37,520 bases of DNA, from positions 1 to 37,520 of the forward strand of contig JANRKT010000189.1 of assembly GCA_033763355.1 (NCBI GenBank), written 5' to 3'. Source of the stretch: JANRKT01 sp033763355. GTDB taxonomy: Bacteria > Bacteroidota > Bacteroidia > Chitinophagales > Chitinophagaceae. The notes beneath the pieces were generated by a model that was not told where the DNA came from, ran no database searches, and saw nothing but the letters and a program-made list of their open reading frames with translations. Positions 1-7,361 of the stretch are shown here, in pieces. Within the stretch, counting starts at the first letter, position 1. Each line of letters begins with the position of its first letter. A program made the position numbers and the translations under genes.

Positions 1-878
1 ACTTCTGAGTAAATATGATATTGATTGAGTACGCTGATAAAATCTTCCCTTCCGGCATGCATCCTTGCTACTGAGCTGTTGAGAAAAAGTACAGGCGGTG
101 TATGTAAACCAACATGCGTCAGCGGCGATGCCTGATTCCACAACTCCGGATTTTCTGTTTTGGAATAGCCAAACCAATAAGTAGCAGCTGAGGTTCTTTT
201 GCTGTCATCCCCTTCACCTGATTCAGGGTGAATGAATGCGAGGATACCATCTATATCTATCACTGCATTTACATTGCCGGGAGATTGAATATTACATGCG
301 CTTCCTTCAAACTCAGGCTTTCCGTTGGTGGCCCCCATATATGCAGCCAGCTCGCCGCCGGCTGAATGGCCTGCTACTGCAATCTTTGCTGTATCAATAT
401 TAAATTCTTCTGCATGTTGCCTTACCCACCGTATTGCGGCTTTGATATCATAAACCGCTGCCGGGTATAAAGCTTCTGTTGACAAACGGTACTCCGGTGT
501 GAAACAAACATAACCACGGCCGGCAAGATGCTGAGCCAATGGATAATGCAATGTTCTGTTGCCGGTCCTCCATCCGCCTCCATGAATAATTATTACAGCA
601 AACCGCTTTGCACCATTGCCTGTTTTTGGATAAAAAGCGTCGAGCAGCAGTTTTCGCTTACCTGCGGCACAATAAACAACATCCTTTTTTGAAGCATATG
701 AACCGGGTTTTAACTCATCAACAAACCTTGTATCAGGATGTGTTTTCTTAGTGCTGATAAATGCATTGTAAAGTGAATAGGAAGTGTCTGCTTTGCCTGT
801 TATTCCTGCAAGCGACTGGGAAAAACTATTGTGGGTGATAAAACAAACTATAGCCAATATGATAACGGGATACTTCAA
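1..878 (-). CDS. Exported alpha/beta-hydrolase esterase (BD-FAE/Aes-like), 3' end outside the window
   Basis: About 292 residues are visible and the C-terminus lies beyond position 1. The N-terminus is a signal peptide (Lys2, hydrophobic stretch to about residue 20, ending FSQ). The oxyanion motif HGGGW is at residues 99-103 and the nucleophile motif GHSAGG has its serine at 172, as in carbohydrate-active esterases of the BD-FAE/Abhydrolase_3 group. The catalytic histidine is probably in the missing part. The start is a TTG at 878-876, two bases after the stop of the upstream acetylesterase gene; no ATG fits the signal peptide. The tight spacing and the pectin-related neighbours suggest removal of acetyl or other acyl groups from plant polysaccharide in the periplasm. 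Fold and motifs are seen; substrate is inferred. Confidence 0.8.
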   Translation of the reverse strand, partial: MKYPVIILAIVCFITHNSFSQSLAGITGKADTSYSLYNAFISTKKTHPDTRFVDELKPGSYASKKDVVYCAAGKRKLLLDAFYPKTGNGAKRFAVIIIHGGGWRTGNRTLHYPLAQHLAGRGYVCFTPEYRLSTEALYPAAVYDIKAAIRWVRQHAEEFNIDTAKIAVAGHSAGGELAAYMGATNGKPEFEGSACNIQSPGNVNAVIDIDGILAFIHPESGEGDDSKRTSAATYWFGYSKTENPELWNQASPLTHVGLHTPPVLFLNSSVARMHAGREDFISVLNQYHIYSE

Positions 879-880
879 AT

Positions 881-1627
881 TTATTTTTTTACCGGTGTAA
901 TAATCCTTTCTGCCAGTTCCGGCAACAGATCTTTTATTTCTTTTAAAACAAGCTGCGCCGCGAACCTTGCCCCTAACTCATTAAAATGAGTATTATCCTC
1001 TTTCCCTTCAGGATAGTTTGGATGTTCGCCGGGTTGGGTATGCAGGAACAGCAGTTTGGAATTTTCTACTCCCAATTGCTGGTATAGTGCCTGGGTCTTT
1101 TTATCCATGTCAAGCAGCGCCACATTGTCCTGTTTTGCCACATCCCTTACTATTTGCGCATACACATCGTGGGTGCCTTTTATCTTTCCTGCTGAATCAA
1201 AACTTCTTCTTGCCATTGGTGTAAGCAGCACCGGAACTGCTTTTTTACTTATTGCTTCATTTATGTATTGCCTGAGGTTATTCTTAAACTCCGCTTCAGT
1301 TGTATATGTTTTCTTTGAAGGTACTTCATCATTATGGCCAAACTGTATAAACACATAATCACCTTCACTTGCTCCATCCATTACTTTCTTCCATAATCCT
1401 TCATTCCGGAATGAACTTGTGCTTCGTCCGTTCTTTGCCAGGTTCTTCACCGTCACTGTAGAGTCCCAGAAATAAATAAAAGGCATTCCCCAGCCTGTTT
1501 CAGGATAAGTTTTTATTTCTTTTATACTCATGGTGCTGTCACCGCAGAGCCAGATGGTGATTTTCCTCTTTTCCGGCAAACCCAAAGCCATTAACAATAT
1601 CAAAACAGGAGCGGCCAGTCTTTTCAT
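881..1627 (-). CDS. Rhamnogalacturonan acetylesterase, SGNH hydrolase of the CE12 (YesT/RGAE) type
   Basis: 248 residues, the usual size for bacterial RGAE-like enzymes. The protein starts with a short hydrophobic export signal (residues 4-17). The SGNH blocks are clear: GDST at 29-32 carries the nucleophile Ser31, a Gly in the KNGRST segment near 67, GHND at 97-100 provides the oxyanion Asn, and the DxxH pair is Asp211 and His214, followed by FNELGA. The family removes acetyl groups from galacturonate residues of rhamnogalacturonan I, which exposes the chain to lyases and hydrolases. It lies in one direction with kduI and a second esterase, which supports a role in pectin breakdown outside the cytoplasm. 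The start ATG overlaps the stop of the small upstream ORF (ATGA), so coupled translation is possible. Confidence 0.85.
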   Translation of the reverse strand: MKRLAAPVLILLMALGLPEKRKITIWLCGDSTMSIKEIKTYPETGWGMPFIYFWDSTVTVKNLAKNGRSTSSFRNEGLWKKVMDGASEGDYVFIQFGHNDEVPSKKTYTTEAEFKNNLRQYINEAISKKAVPVLLTPMARRSFDSAGKIKGTHDVYAQIVRDVAKQDNVALLDMDKKTQALYQQLGVENSKLLFLHTQPGEHPNYPEGKEDNTHFNELGARFAAQLVLKEIKDLLPELAERIITPVKK

Positions 1628-1854
1628 TTCACAATACTGTTTATGTACACTTCAATACTGGTGTAAAATTTATACAAAGAAGTTTTTGAAGCATCAGCGG
1701 GGTTTAAACTATTTTTAAGCTCCCTTGCAATCGTCCGGAATCCCGACTTTTTTAAGCGGCGAGACAGTAATCCCCCGGCACATATATACTTAAATTTTGC
1801 AGTCAGTTTTATTCTGTTTATAAGGGATTGTGCCCTTTCAGCTGTCTTAAGCAT
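1624..1854 (-). CDS. Possible small hypothetical protein between the oxidoreductase and the acetylesterase
   Basis: An open frame of 76 codons fills most of the 291-base gap between the Gfo/Idh gene and the acetylesterase gene. A longer frame from 1944 would overlap the end of the Gfo/Idh gene by 26 bases, so I prefer the internal ATG at 1854. Its stop overlaps the next ATG (ATGA). The product is basic, with many Lys and Arg and no signal peptide, transmembrane segment or motif that I recognise. It may equally be untranslated spacer: the composition is not strongly gene-like and there is no family assignment. Confidence 0.3.
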   Translation of the reverse strand: MLKTAERAQSLINRIKLTAKFKYICAGGLLSRRLKKSGFRTIARELKNSLNPADASKTSLYKFYTSIEVYINSIVK

Positions 1855-1918
1855 GGTTAATACATGTACCCGGTCAGATGTGCTGCCTGGAAAATTTTCT
1901 ACCGCAGGCTTTACTGCA

Positions 1919-3313
1919 TCAATGCCTGTTTGCCATTGGCACAAGGTCAGTCAGTTCCGTTATTTTCACCGGCCTTTTAAGCATTATGCTTTTTCTTGCA
2001 GCAATACCGATTAAAATAGACATGGCCCCGTCCCTTGTTCCTGCCATTACGTGATGGGGGTTATCATTGGTATCAATAAACATCCTCCTTTGCATACGGA
2101 TATCGCCGCCGCCATGGCCGCCCCTTATTTTTGGCGTTGTATATACTTCAAAATTTCTGGCAAAATTATCCATTGCAACAATCTCCCTCACCTCACCGGG
2201 AATGGCATCATCTGCATTCGACATTTCAATAGCGTGACGTTTGGACTGGTCTTCCGGTGTTTTTTGCAGGTAAGGGATATCTTCCCATGTTTCAATCCGC
2301 CCATTCATTCCGTTAAATGCAATCTGCCACCCTTCATAAGGCGAGTATGTAGTAAGGGAATAATTGGCAACAACACCATTGGCGTATAATATTTGAGCAG
2401 ACATTTTATCATAAATATCAATTTCATTGCTCCACACGCAACCATCCCTGATATAGCCATCGTGCTGCTCATTGTTTACATAAAGATTTACCAGGTTCTG
2501 GTCTTTAGTAATATCCCAAAAAAACTTACAATTGCTTTTATGCTCACAGCCCCTGCATTTCGTTCCCCGGAACGGGTTGTTCTTCCCGTAATGATCCAGT
2601 GTGCCGTATGCGCTGACCTCCACAGGTTCTGAATTGAGCCACCAGTTCAGCAGGTCAAAATGATGTGTGGCTTTATGTACCCACAGCGAACCGCCCTTTG
2701 CAAGTCGGCCATGCCACCTGCGGAAATAATCCGAGCCATGGTGCACGTTGAGGTACCAGTTAAAATCAACTGATGTTATCTTCCCCACTCTGTTTTTTGC
2801 AAGCAGTTCTTTTAATTGCATGGCATGCACACTATGGCGATAATTAAATGAAACAATTACTTTTTTGCCGGATCTTTTTTCCGCGTCAAGTATGCTTTTG
2901 CATTTTACTTCATCTGTAGTCATGGGTTTTTCGGTAATCACATCCACACCCATATCCAGCGCTTTTACAATAAATTCATCATGGGTGGCGTCAACTGTAG
3001 TTACAATAACATAATCGGGTTTTGTTTCCTGCAGCATTTGCTCAAAACTGGTAAACACGGGACAGGTTACCTTCATTGATTTCTTTACATATTCCAGCCT
3101 ACCGGGATTAATATCTGATAAGCCGACAAATTCTGTTACTTCTCCGAAGCTTTTAACAATTTCCCGTCCCCAAAGACTGGAACCCCTTGCGCCTGTACCA
3201 ACCAATGCAAGCCTGATTTTTTTTGCGGGCTTTGCAGCAAAAGATGCAAAAGGATGGAGCATCAATGATGCACCGGCAGCAGCCGTGAATTGTATAAATG
3301 AGCGGCGTTCCAT
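1919..3313 (-). CDS. Tat-exported Gfo/Idh/MocA-family oxidoreductase
   Basis: 464 residues. The N-terminus is a twin-arginine signal: MERRSFIQF followed by an Ala-rich hydrophobic stretch and a cleavage region near residue 28 (SFAAKPA). A Rossmann nucleotide-binding motif follows (ALVGTGARG at about 36-44), and the family motif EKPMTT sits near residue 128. A Cys-rich segment (CRGCEHKSNC, about 254-263) is common in large Bacteroidota members and may bind metal. The family uses tightly bound NAD(P) to oxidise or reduce sugars, or in some exported members acts as a glycosidase through redox chemistry. Tat export fits a protein that folds with its cofactor before export. It follows kduI by 48 bases and is probably in the same transcript. 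The exact substrate is unknown. Confidence 0.85.
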   Translation of the reverse strand: MERRSFIQFTAAAGASLMLHPFASFAAKPAKKIRLALVGTGARGSSLWGREIVKSFGEVTEFVGLSDINPGRLEYVKKSMKVTCPVFTSFEQMLQETKPDYVIVTTVDATHDEFIVKALDMGVDVITEKPMTTDEVKCKSILDAEKRSGKKVIVSFNYRHSVHAMQLKELLAKNRVGKITSVDFNWYLNVHHGSDYFRRWHGRLAKGGSLWVHKATHHFDLLNWWLNSEPVEVSAYGTLDHYGKNNPFRGTKCRGCEHKSNCKFFWDITKDQNLVNLYVNNEQHDGYIRDGCVWSNEIDIYDKMSAQILYANGVVANYSLTTYSPYEGWQIAFNGMNGRIETWEDIPYLQKTPEDQSKRHAIEMSNADDAIPGEVREIVAMDNFARNFEVYTTPKIRGGHGGGDIRMQRRMFIDTNDNPHHVMAGTRDGAMSILIGIAARKSIMLKRPVKITELTDLVPMANRH

Positions 3314-3361
3314 TTTTGATAAAATTTTTATTGAAATAGAAATTATTTTTTTATAGCGGGA

Positions 3362-4192
3362 TCATCTCAAATCGGCAATATCAATCATATCCATATCTGT
3401 ATAACTATAATTCTCCCCCGCCATCCCCCAGATAAATGAATAGCTGGATGTTCCGCAACCCGAGTGAATACTCCACGGAGGGGAGATTACAGCATCGTTA
3501 TTATTTACCAGCAAATGCCTTGTTTCGGATGGTTGGCCCATAAAATGAAATACCCGCTGGTTTTGCTGCATATCAAAATAAAAATAAGCTTCCATCCGCC
3601 TGTCATGCGTATGCGCAGGCATGGTATTCCAGACACTCCCTTCTTTTAATAAGGTAAGCCCCATAACCAGCTGGCAGCTTTTTAATCCATCGGCATAAAT
3701 GTATTTATAAATGGTACGCTGATTGGATGTTTGCTGCGATCCCATTTCGGTTGGCGAAGCATCCTCCTTGCTCATAAGCTGAACAGGGAACTGCTGATGT
3801 GCCGGAGCAGAGAGCAAATAAAAAGTTGCCGGCAGGTCATTATTTGTGCTGCTGAATGAAACCTGCTTTACACCTTTGCCGATGTATAAACAATCCAGTT
3901 TACGGAGAAGGTATTTTTTTCCGTCTGCGGTAATCTCACCCTCGCCGCCGGTATTGATAATTCCGGCTTCTCTTCTTTCAAGAAAATATTCCGCTTTAAG
4001 TGCAGGATAGCTTATTAACTCAATGGCCCCGCCTGAAGGCATTATACCTGCCACAATAACCCTGTCGTAATGCGTATATACTGCAGTTATTTTACCGGGT
4101 TTCATAAGGGATTCAGCAAGAAAGTTCCTTCTTAATGCCTCCGAATCCATCCCTCTTGTTTCTTCAGGGCTATGATGATACCTTATTTCCAT
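3362..4192 (-). CDS. kduI: 5-dehydro-4-deoxy-D-glucuronate isomerase KduI
   Basis: 276 residues from the ATG at 4192 (E. coli KduI has 278). A longer frame begins at 4219, but the extra nine residues have no counterpart in the family, whereas MEIRYHHSPEETRGMDSE aligns with the known N-terminus. The cupin metal ligands are all present: His194, His196, Glu201 (in HTHDRRMEAYFYF) and His243 (in PPWSIHSG), two positions below the E. coli numbering. Other family blocks (YFLERREAGIIN, YIGKGVK, ETRH, FIWGMAGEN) are intact. KduI interconverts 5-keto-4-deoxyuronate and 2,5-diketo-3-deoxygluconate in the cytoplasmic pathway from unsaturated galacturonides. A LacI-type operator candidate lies 123 bases upstream. 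No kduD follows; an oxidoreductase of another family takes its usual place. Confidence 0.95.
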   Translation of the reverse strand: MEIRYHHSPEETRGMDSEALRRNFLAESLMKPGKITAVYTHYDRVIVAGIMPSGGAIELISYPALKAEYFLERREAGIINTGGEGEITADGKKYLLRKLDCLYIGKGVKQVSFSSTNNDLPATFYLLSAPAHQQFPVQLMSKEDASPTEMGSQQTSNQRTIYKYIYADGLKSCQLVMGLTLLKEGSVWNTMPAHTHDRRMEAYFYFDMQQNQRVFHFMGQPSETRHLLVNNNDAVISPPWSIHSGCGTSSYSFIWGMAGENYSYTDMDMIDIADLR

Positions 4193-4253
4193 ATAACAAG
4201 CATATTTACTGCACCCCAATATTATTATGCCTTAATGTGCAGAGAGTTTTAGA

Positions 4254-4283
4254 CAAGGTAAAACAATGGTACGCAGTGACAAA
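4254..4283 (-). promoter_or_regulatory. Candidate promoter for kduI
   Basis: On the minus strand TTTG (4283-4280) and TACCTTG (4260-4254) are separated by 19 bases, the spacing of the Bacteroidota primary sigma promoter. The -7 box lacks the third T of TAnnTTTG. The operator candidate at 4315-4328 lies just upstream of the -33 box, which would suit activation, or a different promoter may be the regulated one. Confidence 0.35.
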
Positions 4284-4314
4284 GCCGGAGAAAAAAATAC
4301 TGCACATTTTTTTA

Positions 4315-4328
4315 CGCAATCGTTCCCG
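4315..4328. promoter_or_regulatory. Candidate LacI-family operator upstream of kduI
   Basis: CGCAATCGTTCCCG matches the palindrome at 4894-4907 at 12 of 14 positions and shares the preceding TTA. The central CG and flanking A/T-rich half-sites are typical of LacI-family operators. The likely binder is the LacI-family protein encoded at 6198-7253. The similarity is seen directly; the binding is inferred. Confidence 0.55.
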
Positions 4329-4375
4329 AATGGGTTAAAAAATTTCTAATGAGAAAATATTGCAGCAGTTTTCAT

Positions 4376-4807
4376 TTATTGCAGTTTTACAGCCTGTCTG
4401 GCCAGCAGCAGCCAGTTGTTTTTACCCTTTTGCCAAACCAGTATTACGGCTATTCTCACATTACCGGGTTTGCCGCCATCATTGGTAGCCGCACTGAGTA
4501 TATGCCTTACAATTGCTGTATGGCCTGTTACTGTAATAGTTTGCTCAGATAAATCAATGGTTACAAAATCTGACCTGCCCGATACGATGTTTTCAATAAA
4601 TGAAGATTTTCCTTCTACTTTCCCTGAAGAATGTCCGTAGCTTAATGCACCGGATGTTAACCTGTCAAGCGCAGCAGCATCAGCATCTATCATGGCTTTT
4701 CGCAGGCTTTCTGTAGCTGCGGCTACTTCTGTTTCCTTTTTACCCTGGCCGTAAATAAAAGGAGCTGCTGTAATAAGTACAATACAAAGAACCATGGCTT
4801 TTTTCAT
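4376..4807 (-). CDS. Secreted NTF2-like (DUF4440-type) small protein
   Basis: 143 residues from the ATG at 4807. The frame is open up to 4945, but the 46 extra codons read as noise and would bury a clear signal peptide (MKKAMVLCIV onward, cleavage after about IYGQ at residue 21). The mature part has the alpha-helix then cone-like beta pattern of NTF2-like/DUF4440 proteins: AATESLRKAMIDADAAAL, then LDRLTSGALSYGHSSG, and a C-terminal strand series ending NWLLLARQAV. Such domains are used as ligand-binding or enzymatic scaffolds, and no catalytic residues can be assigned. It lies between the cytosolic Gfo/Idh gene and kduI, with an operator candidate 87 bases upstream, so it is probably controlled with the pectin genes. 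Confidence 0.75.
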   Translation of the reverse strand: MKKAMVLCIVLITAAPFIYGQGKKETEVAAATESLRKAMIDADAAALDRLTSGALSYGHSSGKVEGKSSFIENIVSGRSDFVTIDLSEQTITVTGHTAIVRHILSAATNDGGKPGNVRIAVILVWQKGKNNWLLLARQAVKLQ

Positions 4808-4865
4808 CGTTGTTAATTGAAAGCTTAAACTTTTTCCCTTTGAAGTTATGCTGATTTTCTCCTTG

Positions 4866-4879
4866 CTGAAACGCTTACA
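4866..4879. promoter_or_regulatory. Weak second half of a possible tandem operator
   Basis: CTGAAACGCTTACA matches the palindrome at 4894-4907 at 9 of 14 positions, including the AAACG core. The centres of the two sites are 28 bases apart. This could be a low-affinity site or chance. Confidence 0.25.
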
Positions 4880-4893
4880 GGCAGTTTTAATTA

Positions 4894-4907
4894 CGCAAAC
4901 GTTTCCG
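4894..4907. promoter_or_regulatory. Candidate LacI-family operator upstream of the NTF2-like gene
   Basis: CGCAAACGTTTCCG is a near-perfect palindrome (12 of 14 positions) with an AAACGTTT core. It is the best-matching copy of the element also found before kduI. Central CG and a 14-base length fit LacI-family DNA-binding sites, and the only LacI-family gene in view is 1.3 kb away at 6198. Confidence 0.6.
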
Positions 4908-4991
4908 GGGGATGATATGCCAGGGAGGGTTGGCCGGAATCGCAAACTGATATACTGTCAGAATTTATACTACAGGTGAAATAAAAAATAT

Positions 4992-6035
4992 TTATATGTT
5001 AATGACACGCCTCTCAGCATTGCTCTGATGGGCTTTTTCAATTACCTGTATAACCTTCTTCCCGTCTTGGGCGGTTACCGGCACTTCTTCGTTACTCCTT
5101 ATAGCACGGTATAACTGTTCATAATAGTCCATGTAATTTCCGCGGAGCGAAGTAATATGCTCCCTGATCACTTTTCCGTCTTTTTCAGTATGCAGCAGCC
5201 CTCTTTCCTTTTCGGGTTCAATGCCCCAGTTATCAGTGCCGGGCACAGCCCCTGCCTGCAGCATGGTTTCCTGTACATCTGTTTTATGTTTTATAAAAGA
5301 TCCTTTGCGTCCGTGAAAAACATAACCGGGCAACGGTTCCCTTACATAGTAACTTGATTTTAGAGTTACCCTGTGTGAAGGATAAATCAGTTTTATATCA
5401 AAGTAATCATCAACCATTGACCCCGGCCTGTTGCTGGTTATATCAGCAAATAAAGCCTGCGGCATTCCAAAAAGCTGCAGTGCCTGGTCTATTAAGTGCG
5501 ACCCGAGATCGTACAGGCAACCTACACCGGGTGTTGGCGTTTCTTTGTGTACTTTATAACTCAATTCAGGAACGTACCTGTCATACCGTATCTCTGCTTC
5601 TATAATTTCCCCTAACTGGTTTTCATCCAGTATTTTTTTTATAGTCCTGTAATCACTGTCGTACCTGCGGTTGTGATAAACTGCAAGTTTTACATTTTGT
5701 TTTTCTGCAAGCGCTTTCAATTCCTCTGCCTGGGCAACAGTTGCTGTAAATGGCTTTTCAACTATCAGGTGCTTACCTGCCGCTATTACCTGTTTTGCAT
5801 AATCAAAATGCGTTACACTGGGTGTATTTACAATAACCAGTTCCACCGTATCATCTGCAAGCATATCCTCCAGTGTGCGGAAAGTTTTTACGCCGGGGTA
5901 TTTTTCCGCTGCAAGATTTTTTGTTCTTTCCCATACGGCATAAAAATTAAAGCCCGGGTGAACATTAATGAATGGTGCATGAAAAACCCAGCCTGACATG
6001 CCAAATGAACAGAGCGCTGTATTAATTTGCTTCAT
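4992..6035 (-). CDS. Cytosolic Gfo/Idh/MocA oxidoreductase (YvaA/YdgJ-like)
   Basis: 347 residues from the ATG at 6035. The frame extends to 6098, but MKQINTALCSFGMSGWVFHAP is the normal start of this subfamily. No signal peptide is seen. The N-terminal Rossmann domain has FGMSG (11-15) in the nucleotide-binding loop and the motif EKPFTAT at 93-99. A second catalytic segment (GCLYDLGSHLIDQAL, near 170) holds the conserved His of the family. Close relatives are NADPH-dependent scyllo-inositol dehydrogenases such as YvaA/IolW and the E. coli protein YdgJ. In this setting a sugar-acid or uronate derivative is also possible. It diverges from the LacI-family gene across a 162-base gap, so it may be under that regulator. 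Confidence 0.85.
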   Translation of the reverse strand: MKQINTALCSFGMSGWVFHAPFINVHPGFNFYAVWERTKNLAAEKYPGVKTFRTLEDMLADDTVELVIVNTPSVTHFDYAKQVIAAGKHLIVEKPFTATVAQAEELKALAEKQNVKLAVYHNRRYDSDYRTIKKILDENQLGEIIEAEIRYDRYVPELSYKVHKETPTPGVGCLYDLGSHLIDQALQLFGMPQALFADITSNRPGSMVDDYFDIKLIYPSHRVTLKSSYYVREPLPGYVFHGRKGSFIKHKTDVQETMLQAGAVPGTDNWGIEPEKERGLLHTEKDGKVIREHITSLRGNYMDYYEQLYRAIRSNEEVPVTAQDGKKVIQVIEKAHQSNAERRVINI

Positions 6036-6197
6036 ACGTGTAATGATACCTAAAAGTAATGTATTGAAAAGACAGTTTTGCACAAGGCCTGCAAACATTT
6101 TTATCCCTGGAGTTAAATATCAGTGCAGCGGTTTCGCAAAAAAAAATATCTTGCTTAAAATGGCTAATTTTATTGCCGCATCCGGTTTTTTGCCAAA

Positions 6198-7253
6198 GTG
6201 AAATTTGAATCAGCAACCATAAAAGACATTGCCCGTGCATTGGGACTTTCCACCTCCACGGTTTCCCGTGCCCTGAGGGGTAGCTATGAGATAAGCCCCG
6301 AAACAAAAAAATTGGTGCTGGAATATGCCGAAAAAATCAATTACCGCCCCAACCCCATTGCGCTGAGCTTAAAAGAAAGGAAAAGCAGGTCAATAGGGGT
6401 AATTGTTTGTGAAATTGCGAACAATTTCTTTTCACAGACAATTAATGGTATCGAATCCATTGCCTACAACCGGGGTTACCATGTTATTATATCCCAAAAC
6501 CATGAATCATACGAAAGGGAAATGGTTACGGTGCAGCACCTCGCTTCCCGTTCGGTTGACGGGCTGCTTGTTTCCCTTGCAAGTGAAACTACCGATCTTT
6601 CCCATTTCAAGCACTTGCACGAAAAGGGGTTGCCCATTGTTTTTTTTGACAGGATAACAGATGAAATCAATACCCATAAGGTGATTGTAAACAACAGCAA
6701 GGGGGCATTTGATGCCACAGAACATTTTATAAGAAACGGGTTTAAAAAAATTGCACACATCACAAGCTCCCCGCTTTTGTCAATAACAAAGGAAAGGCTC
6801 CGCGGGTATAAAGAAGCACATGCCCGGTACAATATGCCATTTGATGAAGCAATGGTACATTACTGTTACCACGGCGGTATGATTTATGCCGAAGTTGAAG
6901 AAGGAGTTGAAAAACTGCTGAAGTTAAAAAGGAAACCGGATGCGGTTTTAACCGCCAGCGACCGCATCACCACTTGTTGCCTTGCAGCTTTTAAAGAAAG
7001 GGGGGTCAGGGTGCCTGAAGATATTGCTGTAATCGGTTTTACCAATACCAACCTTGCGGAGTTATTTCACCCATCGCTTTCCGCTATCCGGCAGCCTGCA
7101 TTTGAAATGGGGCAGGTGGCTACAGAATTGCTCATCAGCATTATTGAAAGCAAGAGGCCGGTTACAGAATTTACTACTAAAATGCTGGAAACAGAATTGT
7201 TCCTGCGGGACTCTTCACTAAAACCTGTGGCGGATAAAATGATAGCGGGCTGA
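6198..7253 (+). CDS. LacI-family transcriptional regulator
   Basis: 351 residues with a GTG start at 6198. The N-terminal helix-turn-helix is textbook LacI (ATIKDIARALGLSTSTVSRA, residues 6-25), followed by the hinge-proximal YRPNPIA near residue 50. A periplasmic-binding-protein-like sensor domain follows: IGVIVCEIANNFFSQTINGIE, FFDRI, ASDRIT, and AVIGFTNTNLAEL near the C-terminus. It diverges from the Gfo/Idh gene and sits beside kduI and the acetylesterase, so it probably senses a pectin-derived intermediate and controls the minus-strand genes through the palindromes at 4315 and 4894. Repressor or activator cannot be decided from sequence; the position of the kduI site upstream of the candidate -33 box leaves both open. 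Confidence 0.92.
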   Translation: MKFESATIKDIARALGLSTSTVSRALRGSYEISPETKKLVLEYAEKINYRPNPIALSLKERKSRSIGVIVCEIANNFFSQTINGIESIAYNRGYHVIISQNHESYEREMVTVQHLASRSVDGLLVSLASETTDLSHFKHLHEKGLPIVFFDRITDEINTHKVIVNNSKGAFDATEHFIRNGFKKIAHITSSPLLSITKERLRGYKEAHARYNMPFDEAMVHYCYHGGMIYAEVEEGVEKLLKLKRKPDAVLTASDRITTCCLAAFKERGVRVPEDIAVIGFTNTNLAELFHPSLSAIRQPAFEMGQVATELLISIIESKRPVTEFTTKMLETELFLRDSSLKPVADKMIAG

Positions 7254-7361
7254 TAACCTGCACCACATAGAAAACAGCGGTGCTGTAAATACAAAAGAGG
7301 CTTTTGCAGATTTTTATTTTTAAGTTTACTGTTTTAAAGCAGCAAACCTCTATTAATCCCG

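Noticed and set aside
4193..4219. Longer start for kduI
   Set aside because: The nine added residues are not in the family and the ATG at 4192 aligns with known N-termini.
4808..4945. Longer start for the NTF2-like protein
   Set aside because: It would place 46 unrelated residues before a clear signal peptide and cover the operator candidate.
6125..6138. Possible operator between the Gfo/Idh and LacI-family genes (TGCAGCGGTTTCGC)
   Set aside because: Only 8 of 14 positions match the two good sites and the central AAACG is broken; too weak to list.
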